Source: Clostridia bacterium BRH_c25 (GTDB lineage Bacteria; Bacillota_A; Clostridia; Lutisporales; Lutisporaceae). From it: a DNA stretch of 64,000 nt. Below, piece after piece: positions 1-7,467 of this stretch. The notes below the pieces were generated by a model. It was not told the DNA's origin. It did not search any database and worked only from the letters and a program-made list of their open reading frames with translations. Within the stretch, counting starts at the first letter, position 1; every line of letters starts with the position of its first letter. The DNA is taken from contig LOES01000164.1 of NCBI GenBank assembly GCA_001515955.1, positions 1 through 64,000 of the forward strand, in the 5' to 3' direction. A program made the position numbers and the translations under genes.

Positions 1-760
1 CAATGCAGCTCATATAAGCTTCAGTGATGGAATGCTTGACAGAGGTATTGTCAAATTTGTCTTCTCCCTGTATCGCTTCAAGAACTAAAGCACTATCCTT
101 TACATTATTTGACAGAGGTCCAATCTGATCCAGGGATGAACCAAATGCAATAAGCCCAAACCTTGAAACCAATCCATAGGTTGGCTTCAAACCCACTACA
201 CCGCAAAAGGCGGCAGGCTGTCTGATAGATCCGCCGGTGTCAGAGCCTAATGCAATTGGAGCCATTCCTGCTGAAACAACTGCCGCAGAGCCTCCGGAAG
301 ATCCGCCGGGTACTCTCTCTCTGTCCCAAGGGTTCCTAGTCTTTTTGAAGGCTGAATTTTCGGTAGAAGAACCCATAGCGAATTCATCCATATTTGTCTT
401 GCCAATTATTATAGCGTCAGCCTCCCTTAGTTTTTTTATGACTGTGGCATCATACGGGGGAATAAAGTCATGAAGCATCCTGGAAGCACAGGTGGTTTTT
501 ATTCCGTTGGTGCATATATTATCTTTGATGGCAATGGGAACTCCTCCAAGCCTTCCAAGCTGCTCTCCTTTTTTTATTTTTTCGTCTATACCTGCCGCCT
601 GGGTTAATGCTTCCTCCCGGCAGAGTGTCAAAAACCCGTCAATTATCGTATCCTTTTCATATATTCTTTCAAAATATGAAGCTATCACTTCTTTTGCCGT
701 AAATTGCTTTTCGATTATTCCACCTCGGATTTCCTGTGCGGTCATTTTCTCTATGTTCAA
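1..760 (-). CDS. gatA: Asp-tRNA(Asn)/Glu-tRNA(Gln) amidotransferase subunit A (partial)
   Basis: GatA is the amidase subunit of GatCAB. It releases ammonia from glutamine so that mischarged Asp-tRNA(Asn) or Glu-tRNA(Gln) is amidated. About 253 N-terminal codons are visible and the C-terminus lies beyond the left edge. The translation shows the amidase signature: Lys in AIKDN, then the Gly/Ser-rich [10 protein letters not shown] and [12 protein letters not shown], which supply the Ser-cisSer-Lys triad. I chose the TTG at 758-760 as start because AGGTGG lies 8 bases upstream; an in-frame ATG at 743-745 is the alternative. The gene follows gatC by 12 bases in the aspS-gatC-gatA operon, and gatB probably follows outside the window. 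Confidence 0.95.
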   Translation of the reverse strand, partial: MNIEKMTAQEIRGGIIEKQFTAKEVIASYFERIYEKDTIIDGFLTLCREEALTQAAGIDEKIKKGEQLGRLGGVPIAIKDNICTNGIKTTCASRMLHDFIPPYDATVIKKLREADAIIIGKTNMDEFAMGSSTENSAFKKTRNPWDRERVPGGSSGGSAAVVSAGMAPIALGSDTGGSIRQPAAFCGVVGLKPTYGLVSRFGLIAFGSSLDQIGPLSNNVKDSALVLEAIQGEDKFDNTSVKHSITEAYMSCI

Positions 761-772
761 TTCTCCCACCAC

Positions 773-1060
773 CTATTCGATAATTTTAGGCACCTTTATA
801 TAGGTATCACTCATGGATTTTACATTTTGAAAAAGCTTCTTCTTATCTTCAAAAACACAAATTTCATCTTTTCTTAAAGCCGGTTTCATATCCTCGCTGT
901 ATAAGTCAAGCTGAACATCACTTAAGTCAAACTTATCAATAGACTCGAAATGTGATAATATGCTTTCAAATTCCTTAACCATTTTCTGTGCCTGTTCCTC
1001 CGTAAAGCTCAGCTTGGCAAGCTTTGCGATATAATTTACATCTTCAATTGATATTTTCAT
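773..1060 (-). CDS. gatC: Asp-tRNA(Asn)/Glu-tRNA(Gln) amidotransferase subunit C
   Basis: Small GatC subunit of 95 residues, the usual family length. It wraps around and stabilises GatA against GatB. The opening, MKISIEDVNYIAKLAKLSF, is the typical GatC helix (I-x-x-V-x-x-I-A-x-L-A-x-L), and the C-terminal half carries the extended KVPKII tail expected for the GatA-binding loop. It sits 18 bases after aspS and 12 bases before gatA on the minus strand, so the three are almost certainly one transcript controlled by the upstream T-box. Confidence 0.95.
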   Translation of the reverse strand: MKISIEDVNYIAKLAKLSFTEEQAQKMVKEFESILSHFESIDKFDLSDVQLDLYSEDMKPALRKDEICVFEDKKKLFQNVKSMSDTYIKVPKIIE

Positions 1061-1078
1061 TTTTTTACCTCCAATATA

Positions 1079-2368
1079 TTAAGGTTCCAGTCTTTTCATA
1101 TCTCTTGGGAGCAAGGTGGCTTCCCTTATGTTTCCGAGATCCAGTATTTTCATTGTCAACCTTTCAAGACCTATTGCAAAACCACCGTGAGGAGGTATGC
1201 CATACATGAAGCTGTCCAGATAAAATTTAAAGTTTTCAGGAACCAATCCAAATTTTGTTATGTTAGCCTTCAGCATTTCATAATCATGAATCCTCTGACC
1301 TCCTGTAGTAATTTCCAATCCTTTATATATGAGGTCAAAGCTTTTGGTCATCTCCGGCTCTTCTTCATCCGGCATAGCATACATTGGCCTCTTGGATACG
1401 GGATATTTGGTGAGGAAAACAAAATCACTTTCATAGGTTTCTTTAATATATTTTGAAAAGCTTGCTTCTCCTTCAGCATCTATGTTCCCGTTTGGCGACT
1501 TCTTTCCGAATTTCTCCAATAAAATAGCTTGCGCTTCGCTTAAAGGAATTCTTGGTATCTCTATTTTTTGCGGAAGCTTTATGTTATACATTTCAAGCTC
1601 TTTTGAACAGAATTGTTTCAAATGGTTAAAAAGATAATTGATAAAGCCTTCCTCCAAATCCATAAGGTCATTTTCATCTTGAATGAAGCCCATTTCAACA
1701 TCAAGACTGATATATTCATTTAAGTGCCTCCAGGTATTGTGAAGCTCCGCTCTGTAGGCTGCCCCAATCTCGAAGACCCTTTCAAAGCCTGCACCTACCA
1801 TCATCTGCTTATAAAACTGAGGGCTCTGTGCTAAAAAAGCCCGGCGTTCAAAATAATTTACAGTAAACATTTCAGATCCGCCCTCGGTGCTGGAAGCAAT
1901 GATTTTGGGAGTGTGAATCTCAGAAAATCCACGTTCTTTCAGGTAATACCTGAAAGCTTCTACTATTTCCTCCTGAATTTTAAAGACAGCACGGTGCTTT
2001 AGCCTTCTAAGGCTGATACTTCTATAATCCAGCTGCTTTTCCAGTGAAGCGGTAACCTCTTGATTATTAATCTCAAAAGGAAGTGTATCATAGTAAACCT
2101 TCCCCAAAACTCTGATTTCCCTTACTATCAATTCAATTCCCATGGCAGCTTTTTCGTTTTGAACCTTTTCTCCTACTGCTTCAATACACATCTCCAGCCT
2201 TAAGCTTTCCTCTGTTTTTTTGTCGATTACCAACTGAAGAATTCCAGTCTTGTCTCTCAGCTGTATAAAGGTTATTTTCCCCAGGTCATGTATCTTGTGT
2301 ATCCACCCCCTTACCAGAAGTGTAGCTTCGCTGCTTTCTTTTATACTGCTCACATATGTCCTTTCCAT
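1079..2368 (-). CDS. aspS: Aspartyl-tRNA synthetase, archaeal/non-discriminating type
   Basis: Class IIb aspartyl-tRNA synthetase of 429 residues. This is the archaeal-type length; bacterial AspRS is near 590 residues and carries a GAD insertion that is absent here. An N-terminal OB-fold (about 1-105) for anticodon binding is followed by the catalytic core with motif 2 (FEIGAAYRAELHNTWRHLNE) and motif 3 (GFAIGLERLTMKIL, ending LLPRDMKRLEP). Physical linkage to gatC and gatA and the T-box leader match the tRNA-dependent asparagine operon known from Clostridium acetobutylicum. A non-discriminating enzyme that makes Asp-tRNA(Asn) for GatCAB is therefore the best inference. Start ATG has AGGAGG upstream. 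Confidence 0.92.
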   Translation of the reverse strand: MERTYVSSIKESSEATLLVRGWIHKIHDLGKITFIQLRDKTGILQLVIDKKTEESLRLEMCIEAVGEKVQNEKAAMGIELIVREIRVLGKVYYDTLPFEINNQEVTASLEKQLDYRSISLRRLKHRAVFKIQEEIVEAFRYYLKERGFSEIHTPKIIASSTEGGSEMFTVNYFERRAFLAQSPQFYKQMMVGAGFERVFEIGAAYRAELHNTWRHLNEYISLDVEMGFIQDENDLMDLEEGFINYLFNHLKQFCSKELEMYNIKLPQKIEIPRIPLSEAQAILLEKFGKKSPNGNIDAEGEASFSKYIKETYESDFVFLTKYPVSKRPMYAMPDEEEPEMTKSFDLIYKGLEITTGGQRIHDYEMLKANITKFGLVPENFKFYLDSFMYGIPPHGGFAIGLERLTMKILDLGNIREATLLPRDMKRLEP

Positions 2369-2421
2369 TTTTATTACCTCCTGAAATAATGTATAAAATT
2401 TTTTATTTTTGACAAATAAAA

Positions 2422-2703
2422 AAACCGTTCATATATTTTCATATAGGAACGGTTTGATCCGCGGTGCCACCCTAAGTAGCTAAAGCTCACTCATATCGGT
2501 ACTGATTGCTCAAATCAATGAGAATTTATACCTAGTCATTTTATCGGCTGACTCCCGGTTAAGCCTAATTTTTGCATTTCGGTTAACTTCTCAGAGGCGT
2601 TCTTCAATACATGCTTCATATCAGGCTCCCACCAATCCTGATTCGCTATAAATCCACGTTGTACTTACTCTCCCCATCATCGAAAATGGTAATATGAAGT
2701 TAT
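2422..2703 (-). ncRNA. T-box riboswitch leader of aspS-gatCA
   Basis: The canonical T-box AGGGTGGCACCGCGG lies at 2473-2459 on the minus strand. It is followed by a terminator hairpin (arms around AAACCGTTC and GAACGGTTT, 2422-2455) and a run of T. Upstream, stem I shows the GATTGGTGGGAGCC element and the specifier region ending CCTCTGAG. The specifier reads GAAC at 2602-2599, giving overlapping GAA (Glu) and AAC (Asn) codons. The leader is read in the direction of aspS and should attenuate transcription unless uncharged tRNA binds. Confidence 0.93.
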
Positions 2704-2711
2704 TGTTAGAA

Positions 2712-2740
2712 ATTATACTTCTAATCTGATGATAAGTCAA
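2712..2740 (-). promoter_or_regulatory. SigA promoter of the aspS-gatCA operon
   Basis: TTGACT (2740-2735) and a perfect TATAAT (2717-2712) are separated by exactly 17 bases on the minus strand. Transcription would start near 2705, just before T-box stem I. Confidence 0.85.
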
Positions 2741-2904
2741 TATATTTTTTAAATAATTGTTTATAACTTATATTTACATTAATGTATATTTATACTAAAT
2801 TCACAGGATTTTCAAGTAAGAGCAAGTGTTTTTATTATTGCCAAGAATTTTTCCATGGCTCCATGCCTTAACGAAATCATTCTCAGCTAATAGTTTTTCG
2901 TAGA

Positions 2905-3213
2905 CTATTCTCTTGTTTTAACTTGAATGCCCATAAGTCTCGCGCCCAAATCCGTTTCCATAGACAGCAATGCCGGTTCTGTGATGAATGCTTGGTTTTC
3001 CTTAAGCACAGAAATCTCATCGTTTTTCGATAACAGCACTTCACCTTTTACAACATAAAACATGACAAAGGAATCCATCTGGCATTTTGGAATCTTCTGA
3101 CCTGCTTCGAGCACTATGACACGCACCTTAAAAAGGTCGTTTTGAAAAAACACATTCACATTACGGCTTTCGTAACCTTCTGCATCCAAATTCATTAAAT
3201 CATAAATTTTCAT
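2905..3213 (-). CDS. Cupin-domain protein
   Basis: Small single-domain cupin of 102 residues. Segments consistent with the beta-barrel are visible: the glycine-containing VLEAGQKIP in the first motif region, FYVVKGEVLL in the central strand pair, and QAFITEPALL in the second. The expected metal-ligand histidines (HxH...H) are missing, so it may bind a small ligand rather than catalyse a metal-dependent reaction. Its ATG overlaps the padR stop codon (TAATG), so the two are translationally coupled and the cupin may be the target or effector partner of PadR. Substrate unknown. Confidence 0.7.
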   Translation of the reverse strand: MKIYDLMNLDAEGYESRNVNVFFQNDLFKVRVIVLEAGQKIPKCQMDSFVMFYVVKGEVLLSKNDEISVLKENQAFITEPALLSMETDLGARLMGIQVKTRE

Positions 3214-3605
3214 TACAATCTCACTTCCTTTCTTGAAGCTAAGCTAGAATCCTCATATCTTTCAATCACTTTATCTATTCTAGTTTTTCTAACCTTCAGA
3301 ATTTGAATCCAATGATTCAGTTCCATTTTTCCACTGCCAGTAATATTATAGACTCTTTTTTTAGGGCCTTGCCCGCCTTCCTCCCATACCGAGACTACCA
3401 ATCCGTTCTTTTCCATCTTTCTAAGTGTCCGGTAAAGTGTACTCACGTTCAATTGCTCTTGTGAAAAGCCAAAATAAGAGAGCTGTTCAATCAGCCCATA
3501 GCCATGCCCAGTCTCTTCGTGTAATAGTAAAAGCAAGCACACCTCCATAAACTGATCCATTTTGTGCTGTTTAGTGTTGCAAAACAAAGAATGCTCATCA
3601 TTCAC
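3213..3605 (-). CDS. PadR family transcriptional regulator
   Basis: PadR-type winged-helix repressor of 130 residues. The N-terminal half has the family pattern (LLLLHEETGHGYGLIEQL, then LNVSTLYRTLRKMEKNGLV as the recognition helix and wing), followed by the glycine-rich wing GGQGPKKRVYNITGSGK and a C-terminal dimerisation helix. Start is GTG at 3605-3603, with AGGAGG 7 bases upstream. Its promoter carries a palindrome over the -10 box, suggesting autorepression. It overlaps the cupin gene by one base. The inducing ligand is not evident. Confidence 0.85.
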   Translation of the reverse strand: MNDEHSLFCNTKQHKMDQFMEVCLLLLLHEETGHGYGLIEQLSYFGFSQEQLNVSTLYRTLRKMEKNGLVVSVWEEGGQGPKKRVYNITGSGKMELNHWIQILKVRKTRIDKVIERYEDSSLASRKEVRL

Positions 3606-3658
3606 GCCGATTCCTCCTTTTTATATTCATCTATATGCATAACGAATATAGTCCTTAC

Positions 3659-3693
3659 GCATATAATATATGCTTTAATATTTGATATGTCAA
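3659..3693 (-). promoter_or_regulatory. padR promoter with palindromic candidate operator
   Basis: TTGACA (3693-3688) and TATATT (3670-3665) lie 17 bases apart on the minus strand. The -10 box is embedded in a 15-bp palindrome at 3659-3673 with 7-bp arms GCATATA/TATATGC, a plausible autorepression site for PadR. Operator assignment is inference. Confidence 0.65.
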
Positions 3694-3719
3694 CTTGAAT
3701 CAACAACAATTATATTTTT

Positions 3720-3757
3720 ATTTAATCATTGACTTAATTAAATATTCCCGATATAAT
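3720..3757 (+). promoter_or_regulatory. SigA promoter of the arsR-like gene, with flanking inverted repeat
   Basis: TTGACT (3729-3734), a 17-base spacer and perfect TATAAT (3752-3757). An inverted repeat ATTTAAT/ATTAAAT (3720-3726 and 3737-3743) brackets the -35 box and could be the regulator's operator, although in such A+T-rich DNA it may be chance. Confidence 0.65.
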
Positions 3758-3796
3758 TTATTTTAGAATCTACTTAATCAAATGCGAGGTGATATT

Positions 3797-4141
3797 TTGA
3801 CTGAGATATTAGAAATTTTCAAAGCATTATCTGATGGAAACCGTTATAACTTAGTAAGTCTACTTTTAAAGCATGATTACTGCGTTGGTGCATTAGCTAG
3901 AAAGTTAAGCATTTCAGAATCTGCTGTTTCCCAGCATCTAAAAATACTGAGAAACGCTGGTATCGTCAAAGGTGACAAACGTGGTTATTATACGCACTAC
4001 TGGGTTGACCGCAATCTTTTGAACAAAGCTGGAATTCAAATCATTGAATTGTCAAAAATATCACCAAGTGAAGATGGATGTCATAAGCATAATCCCCAAA
4101 ATCAAGCTTGTTGTAGAAAGGAGGAGGACAATAATGTGTAA
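3797..4141 (+). CDS. ArsR/SmtB family metalloregulator
   Basis: Winged-helix repressor of the ArsR/SmtB family. It has the typical ALSDGNRYNLVSLLL opening helix, then CVGALARKLSISESAVSQHLKILRNAGIV (helix-turn-helix) and GDKRGYYTHYWV (wing). The C-terminus is unusually rich in Cys and His (GCHKHNPQNQACC), and a Cys sits at the start of the recognition region, so metal sensing is likely. I place the start at TTG 3797 because GAGGTGAT lies just upstream; an in-frame ATG at 3782 would add five residues but has no ribosome site. It overlaps the following Cys-rich ORF by 8 bases. Confidence 0.85.
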   Translation: MTEILEIFKALSDGNRYNLVSLLLKHDYCVGALARKLSISESAVSQHLKILRNAGIVKGDKRGYYTHYWVDRNLLNKAGIQIIELSKISPSEDGCHKHNPQNQACCRKEEDNNV

Positions 4142-4262
4142 ATGTAATTGTGAACACCCTGATCGTAAGCCTGCTGAAGGCAACTGCACTGAGGCGCAAA
4201 TCAAGATTTGTCACAGTGACGATGAAAAAAATCATCCTTGTGACAAAGAGGAAGTAAAATAG
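4134..4262 (+). CDS. Small Cys-rich protein, candidate metal-binding
   Basis: A 42-residue ORF beginning MCKCNCEHPD, with a strong AAAGGAGGAGG site upstream and overlapping the arsR-like stop by 8 bases, so it is very probably translated. It has six Cys (three in a C-x-C-x-C cluster at the N-terminus) and three His, plus many acidic residues. I do not recognise the family. The composition and the coupling to an ArsR-type sensor suggest a metallothionein-like or metal-carrier peptide; this is inference. It is too short for most gene finders. Confidence 0.65.
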   Translation: MCKCNCEHPDRKPAEGNCTEAQIKICHSDDEKNHPCDKEEVK

Positions 4263-4269
4263 AAATAAC

Positions 4270-4325
4270 TATACCGGAAATTAGTCTAAGCAGGATTCTT
4301 TGTGTAAAAAGAATCCTGCGGTATA
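4270..4325. terminator. Hairpin between converging transcripts
   Basis: A strong stem at 4290-4319 (12-bp arms GCAGGATTCTTT/AAAGAATCCTGC) is extended by outer arms TATACCG/CGGTATA (4270-4276, 4319-4325). No long T-run follows. It lies between the Cys-rich ORF and the converging foldase gene, so a terminator role is likely. Confidence 0.5.
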
Positions 4326-4352
4326 TTTGCAGTCTTAAATTGAGCAGGAATT

Positions 4353-5537
4353 TTACAGCCTGTTTTCATATTTCTTGATATCAGCAGAATTCATCCATTC
4401 CTCTACTTGAGAATCCCATAACACACCTTGCTTTTGAAACTTGACAGCCTCTATAAGTTCATCCTTCTTTTCTTCAAACGTATAGATTCTTTCGTTTTTC
4501 TTCTCATAAAGCTTAATGATATGAAAACCATAGACACTTGCTACCAGGTCCGAAATTTCTCCTTCTTTCAGGTTGAAAGCTGTATCTTCAAACTCCTGTA
4601 AGAATTGACCGTCCCGACGTAAAATATAACCTTCTACGTTGTCATTCATTCCAGGATCCTGTCCATAGTCTTCGATTAATTTCTCGAAATTCTCTCCATC
4701 CTTTAATTTATTAAGAATATCCTGTGCTCTAGGTTTAATGCTTTTGAGGTTCTCTTCAAGATAATTTTCAGCTTCTTCTTCACTTTCTTCTGTATTTAAC
4801 CTATAGTACTCATCTCTCTGGTCTTGAGGCAGCTCGATAAGAATATGCTTGACCCTGACTTCAGCTGGAGCAAGTAGCTGGACGTCATAATTTTCGATAT
4901 AAACTTCACTATTTTTTTGGATTTCCAGTTGTGTATCATAATAATTTTGGATATCCTCATTTGTAACTTCCACATCCTTGGTTACACTTTCGAAAAAGTG
5001 TCCGATCATTATTTGTTCAGATATTGCTTGATAGTATTTATCTTGTGTCGTTCCCATGGCCTCCAACTCGCCAGCTACATACTCTTGAGCCTCATTTATG
5101 TATTCCTGATCATCTTTGTCTATGTTATCCTGCTCATCCTGAGCCTTCATATCCGCTGCAATACTTTCTAAAATTATATTGAATTCCTTTCTTGCCTCGA
5201 CAAGATATTCATTACTCATTATAAATCCTGACTCTTTCGCTTTTTGTGCCACTAGCTTTTCGGAAATCAATTGTTCTAAGATGTCGGCTTTTAACCATTT
5301 TATGGTATCCATCTGTTCGGGATTGTTTTCATCCGTGATGTCATAATATATTTTTTCTTGATCATATATATCTGTAAAATCCCTTTTAAGAATTTTTTCG
5401 CCATTAACCTCTGCAATCACCTGGTTTCCATCATTGCTATACAGTATGCTTGTAAAGCCATATATCAGTATGGACATTAGTATTAATCCCGCCATTGTAA
5501 ATGCGAGGATATTTTTTTTACTCTTTATTTTAATCAC
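4353..5537 (-). CDS. Membrane-anchored peptidyl-prolyl isomerase (PrsA/SurA-like)
   Basis: Extracytoplasmic foldase of 394 residues. An N-terminal membrane segment (about 8-30) anchors it. The SurA-type N-terminal chaperone region follows (EVNGEKILKRDF onward, about 40-200), then a PpiC rotamase domain (about 225-360: VRVKHILIEL, ALNKL/FEKLIEDYGQDPG, LKEGEISDLVASVYGFHIIKL). Unlike classical PrsA it has a TM anchor rather than a lipobox. The rotamase domain contains an acidic insertion (STEESEEEAENYLEEN). Start GTG 5537 has AGGAAG almost touching it, so the exact start is uncertain. An M23 peptidase remnant ends 15 bases upstream. Confidence 0.85.
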   Translation of the reverse strand: MIKIKSKKNILAFTMAGLILMSILIYGFTSILYSNDGNQVIAEVNGEKILKRDFTDIYDQEKIYYDITDENNPEQMDTIKWLKADILEQLISEKLVAQKAKESGFIMSNEYLVEARKEFNIILESIAADMKAQDEQDNIDKDDQEYINEAQEYVAGELEAMGTTQDKYYQAISEQIMIGHFFESVTKDVEVTNEDIQNYYDTQLEIQKNSEVYIENYDVQLLAPAEVRVKHILIELPQDQRDEYYRLNTEESEEEAENYLEENLKSIKPRAQDILNKLKDGENFEKLIEDYGQDPGMNDNVEGYILRRDGQFLQEFEDTAFNLKEGEISDLVASVYGFHIIKLYEKKNERIYTFEEKKDELIEAVKFQKQGVLWDSQVEEWMNSADIKKYENRL

Positions 5538-5552
5538 CCTTCCTATCTTTCT

Positions 5553-5660
5553 CTATTCCAGATATTTCAACGGATCTTGAACAACGCCATTTTTACGGAT
5601 CTCGAAATGCATATGTGGCCCTGTACTATTTCCGGTGCTTCCGACTGCACCGATTGTTAT
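5553..5660 (-). pseudogene. Remnant of an M23 (LytM) metallopeptidase C-terminus
   Basis: The minus-strand frame reads GAVGSTGNSTGPHMHFEIRKN and ends DPLKYLE then TAG. This is the hallmark end of M23 peptidoglycan endopeptidases with the H-x-H zinc motif. Only about 35 codons remain: there is no start or upstream catalytic domain, and the 5' end runs into the next gene's terminator. It is a decayed gene end left beside the foldase gene. Confidence 0.75.
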
Positions 5661-5694
5661 GTACCACCACTTGCATTATTCAGAAGGGTATTGA

Positions 5695-5723
5695 TTAAGG
5701 GGAAAATAAACTTTTCCCCTTAA
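5695..5723. terminator. Rho-independent terminator after the DUF2680-like gene
   Basis: Perfect 12-bp arms TTAAGGGGAAAA/TTTTCCCCTTAA with a 5-base loop, 17 bases past the stop of the minus-strand gene at 5740. Confidence 0.7.
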
Positions 5724-5739
5724 TCATTTGATTATTTTC

Positions 5740-6144
5740 CTATTGTACAGGGACAGTTTGTGCTGGCACATTGTTAAACATTCCACCACGGAAGCCTCCG
5801 CCTATTCTGCCCATTCTGCCCATTCTACCGCCTACTGCTCCATTTTCCTGACGGTACTTATCCATATCGTCAATTCTTTTAATCGCTGCATCACCCTGTT
5901 CCTTTGTTATTGTACCGTTCTCAACCATTTTATTGATCGATTCCTTCCTCAGATCAATCATCTTCTGATAAGTATCATTCAAGTCGGCTTTTTGCTGGTC
6001 TGTAAGCGTTGAAGCGTCAAACCCACACCAGCCTCTGAAAGTCTGGGCAACAGGAGTATCCGATGTAGCTGCAAAAACAGTGAGGGGCACCGAGATTGCT
6101 AATACCAAACTAAGAACTATAAATAGTTTCTTCATTCGTTTCAC
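5740..6144 (-). CDS. Secreted DUF2680/YckD-like protein
   Basis: A 134-residue exported protein. A signal peptide (about 1-25, KKLFIVLSLVLAISVPLTVFAA) precedes a helical core with the DUF2680 pattern LTDQQKADL, MIDLRKESINKMVENGTITKEQGDAAIKRID. The tail is a low-complexity Gly/Arg/Met segment (GGRMGRMGRIGGGFRGGMF) before a short Pro/Val end. The function of the family is not established. Its promoter region carries the same 51-bp element found upstream of the efflux adaptor gene, so it probably belongs to the same stress regulon and acts at the envelope. RBS is GGGAGG. Confidence 0.75.
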   Translation of the reverse strand: MKRMKKLFIVLSLVLAISVPLTVFAATSDTPVAQTFRGWCGFDASTLTDQQKADLNDTYQKMIDLRKESINKMVENGTITKEQGDAAIKRIDDMDKYRQENGAVGGRMGRMGRIGGGFRGGMFNNVPAQTVPVQ

Positions 6145-6182
6145 CTCCCTTCATTTCCTGATAGTTTTATTTTATCCGTTGA

Positions 6183-6233
6183 TTTTGTCAAAAGTGTGGC
6201 ATTTTAGAATAGAAATGTGAACAAACTGTAAAC
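6183..6233 (-). promoter_or_regulatory. Response-regulator box A with promoter (copy 1 of repeat)
   Basis: This 51-bp stretch matches 9936-9986 at 47 of 51 positions. Read on the minus strand it contains TTTACA and TTCACA 11 bases apart, typical direct-repeat phasing for OmpR/PhoB-type regulators, and ends in a TTGACA -35 box (6191-6186). A TAAAAC -10-like box lies 16 bases further. It drives the DUF2680-like gene. Confidence 0.75.
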
Positions 6234-6234
6234 T

Positions 6235-6909
6235 TTAAGAGATCTTCCCATCCATAACGTGTATTATTCTCTTAGCTTTTTGAGCGACATTCAGATCATG
6301 GGTAATCAGAATAATCGTATTTCCTTCATTATTGAGCCTTATAAATAAATCCAGTATATCCTGGCCGGATTTTGAGTCAAGATTACCTGTAGGTTCATCG
6401 GCGAGTAAGAGTTCCGGATCACCTACCAATGCCCTGGCTATTGCGACTCTTTGCTGCTGCCCACCTGATAATTCCGTAGGCTTATGGTGCAGTCTATCAC
6501 CTAATCCCACAAGATCAAGAAGCTCTATCGCTTTATGATGCGCGTCTTTTCGCCTTACTCCCCTTAATATCAGAGGAATCTCGGTATTGTGTACTGCAGA
6601 ATACTTTGTAAGGAGGTTGAATTTCTGAAAGATAAACCCTATCTTTCGGTTTCTTATGGATGCAAGCTCATCTTCACTTCGGGCTTTTATATTTTTCCCA
6701 TCCAGTATGTACTCGCCGGAGGTTTGGATATCAATGCAGCCTAGAATGTTCATAAGCGTTGATTTTCCTGAACCCGAAGGTCCAAGTATGGCAACAAATT
6801 CACCCTTCTCGACTTCAATGGATACATTATCTAATACCTTGAGTTTCTGTTTTCCCATCTTATATATTTTGGTAATATTATTCATTAAAATAAGAGACTT
6901 CTTTTCCAT
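6235..6909 (-). CDS. ABC transporter ATPase, MacB/LolD/YknY type
   Basis: Nucleotide-binding subunit of the efflux or extrusion system, 224 residues from the chosen start. Walker A is GPSGSGKST, the signature is LSGGQQQRVAIARAL, Walker B is LLLADEPTGNLDS, and the H-loop is LITHD; FQKFNLL provides the Q-loop. The GNLDS sequence is typical of the MacB/LolD subfamily. The start is uncertain: ATG 6909 lies 4 bases past the lipoprotein stop, and a GTG at 6936 would overlap that gene. Fourth gene of the adaptor-permease-lipoprotein-ATPase operon. Confidence 0.92.
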   Translation of the reverse strand: MEKKSLILMNNITKIYKMGKQKLKVLDNVSIEVEKGEFVAILGPSGSGKSTLMNILGCIDIQTSGEYILDGKNIKARSEDELASIRNRKIGFIFQKFNLLTKYSAVHNTEIPLILRGVRRKDAHHKAIELLDLVGLGDRLHHKPTELSGGQQQRVAIARALVGDPELLLADEPTGNLDSKSGQDILDLFIRLNNEGNTIILITHDLNVAQKAKRIIHVMDGKIS

Positions 6910-6913
6910 AGTA

Positions 6914-7435
6914 TTACTGCTGGGACTGAAGTACACGCGTATATTCAGCTGTATTCACATCCCCGTTTCCTCCTTCATCAAGCCATATTCTCAAGAATGT
7001 AGCCTCGCGTATATCTGCTAGAGACAGCTCTTTTAAAGTCTCCTGTCCATTGATATTATTACCTGAGGTTATTGGGGTGCCAACTGGAATGATTACCGTT
7101 GTTGTTTCCCCGGTAAACTTAATTTGTCCGTTCCTTAGTTTCTGTCTTTCTTCTGTACTCAAAGCCTGCATATCAGCCTTTCTTTTTTCCTTTTCAGCCT
7201 CTGAAAGCTCAGTTGTAACTGGTGGTTCTGCTATTGAAACAGTGACTTCATTACCCAGTATTGTCTTTACCTGTCCATATATTTCCGCCTGTCTATCCGG
7301 AGATTGGCTTACTGTCTGTACTGTTGAACTATCCGTAATGGATACACTTGCCTGGCTTTTTCCTGAACAAGCCGTGAACAATAGTGCAGCACCCAAAACA
7401 GTTAAAACACCCAAAACGATTCTCGTATTTTTCAT
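6914..7435 (-). CDS. Lipoprotein of the efflux operon, unknown function
   Basis: A 173-residue lipoprotein with a type II signal (hydrophobic segment then LLFTAC, cleavage before Cys23). The mature part is Ser/Thr/Gln-rich, then a polar domain with charged helical stretches (ELSEAEKEKRKADMQALSTEERQKL), a strand with repeated threonines (FTGETTTVIIPVGTPIT), and a C-terminal segment ending ATFLRIWLDEGGNGDVNTAEYTRVL. I do not recognise a named family. Its place between permease and ATPase implies a surface-exposed accessory part of the efflux complex or a sensor of its substrate. Confidence 0.75.
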   Translation of the reverse strand: MKNTRIVLGVLTVLGAALLFTACSGKSQASVSITDSSTVQTVSQSPDRQAEIYGQVKTILGNEVTVSIAEPPVTTELSEAEKEKRKADMQALSTEERQKLRNGQIKFTGETTTVIIPVGTPITSGNNINGQETLKELSLADIREATFLRIWLDEGGNGDVNTAEYTRVLQSQQ

Positions 7436-7467
7436 AAAGTTCCTACCCCATTTCTATAGTTTTATAA

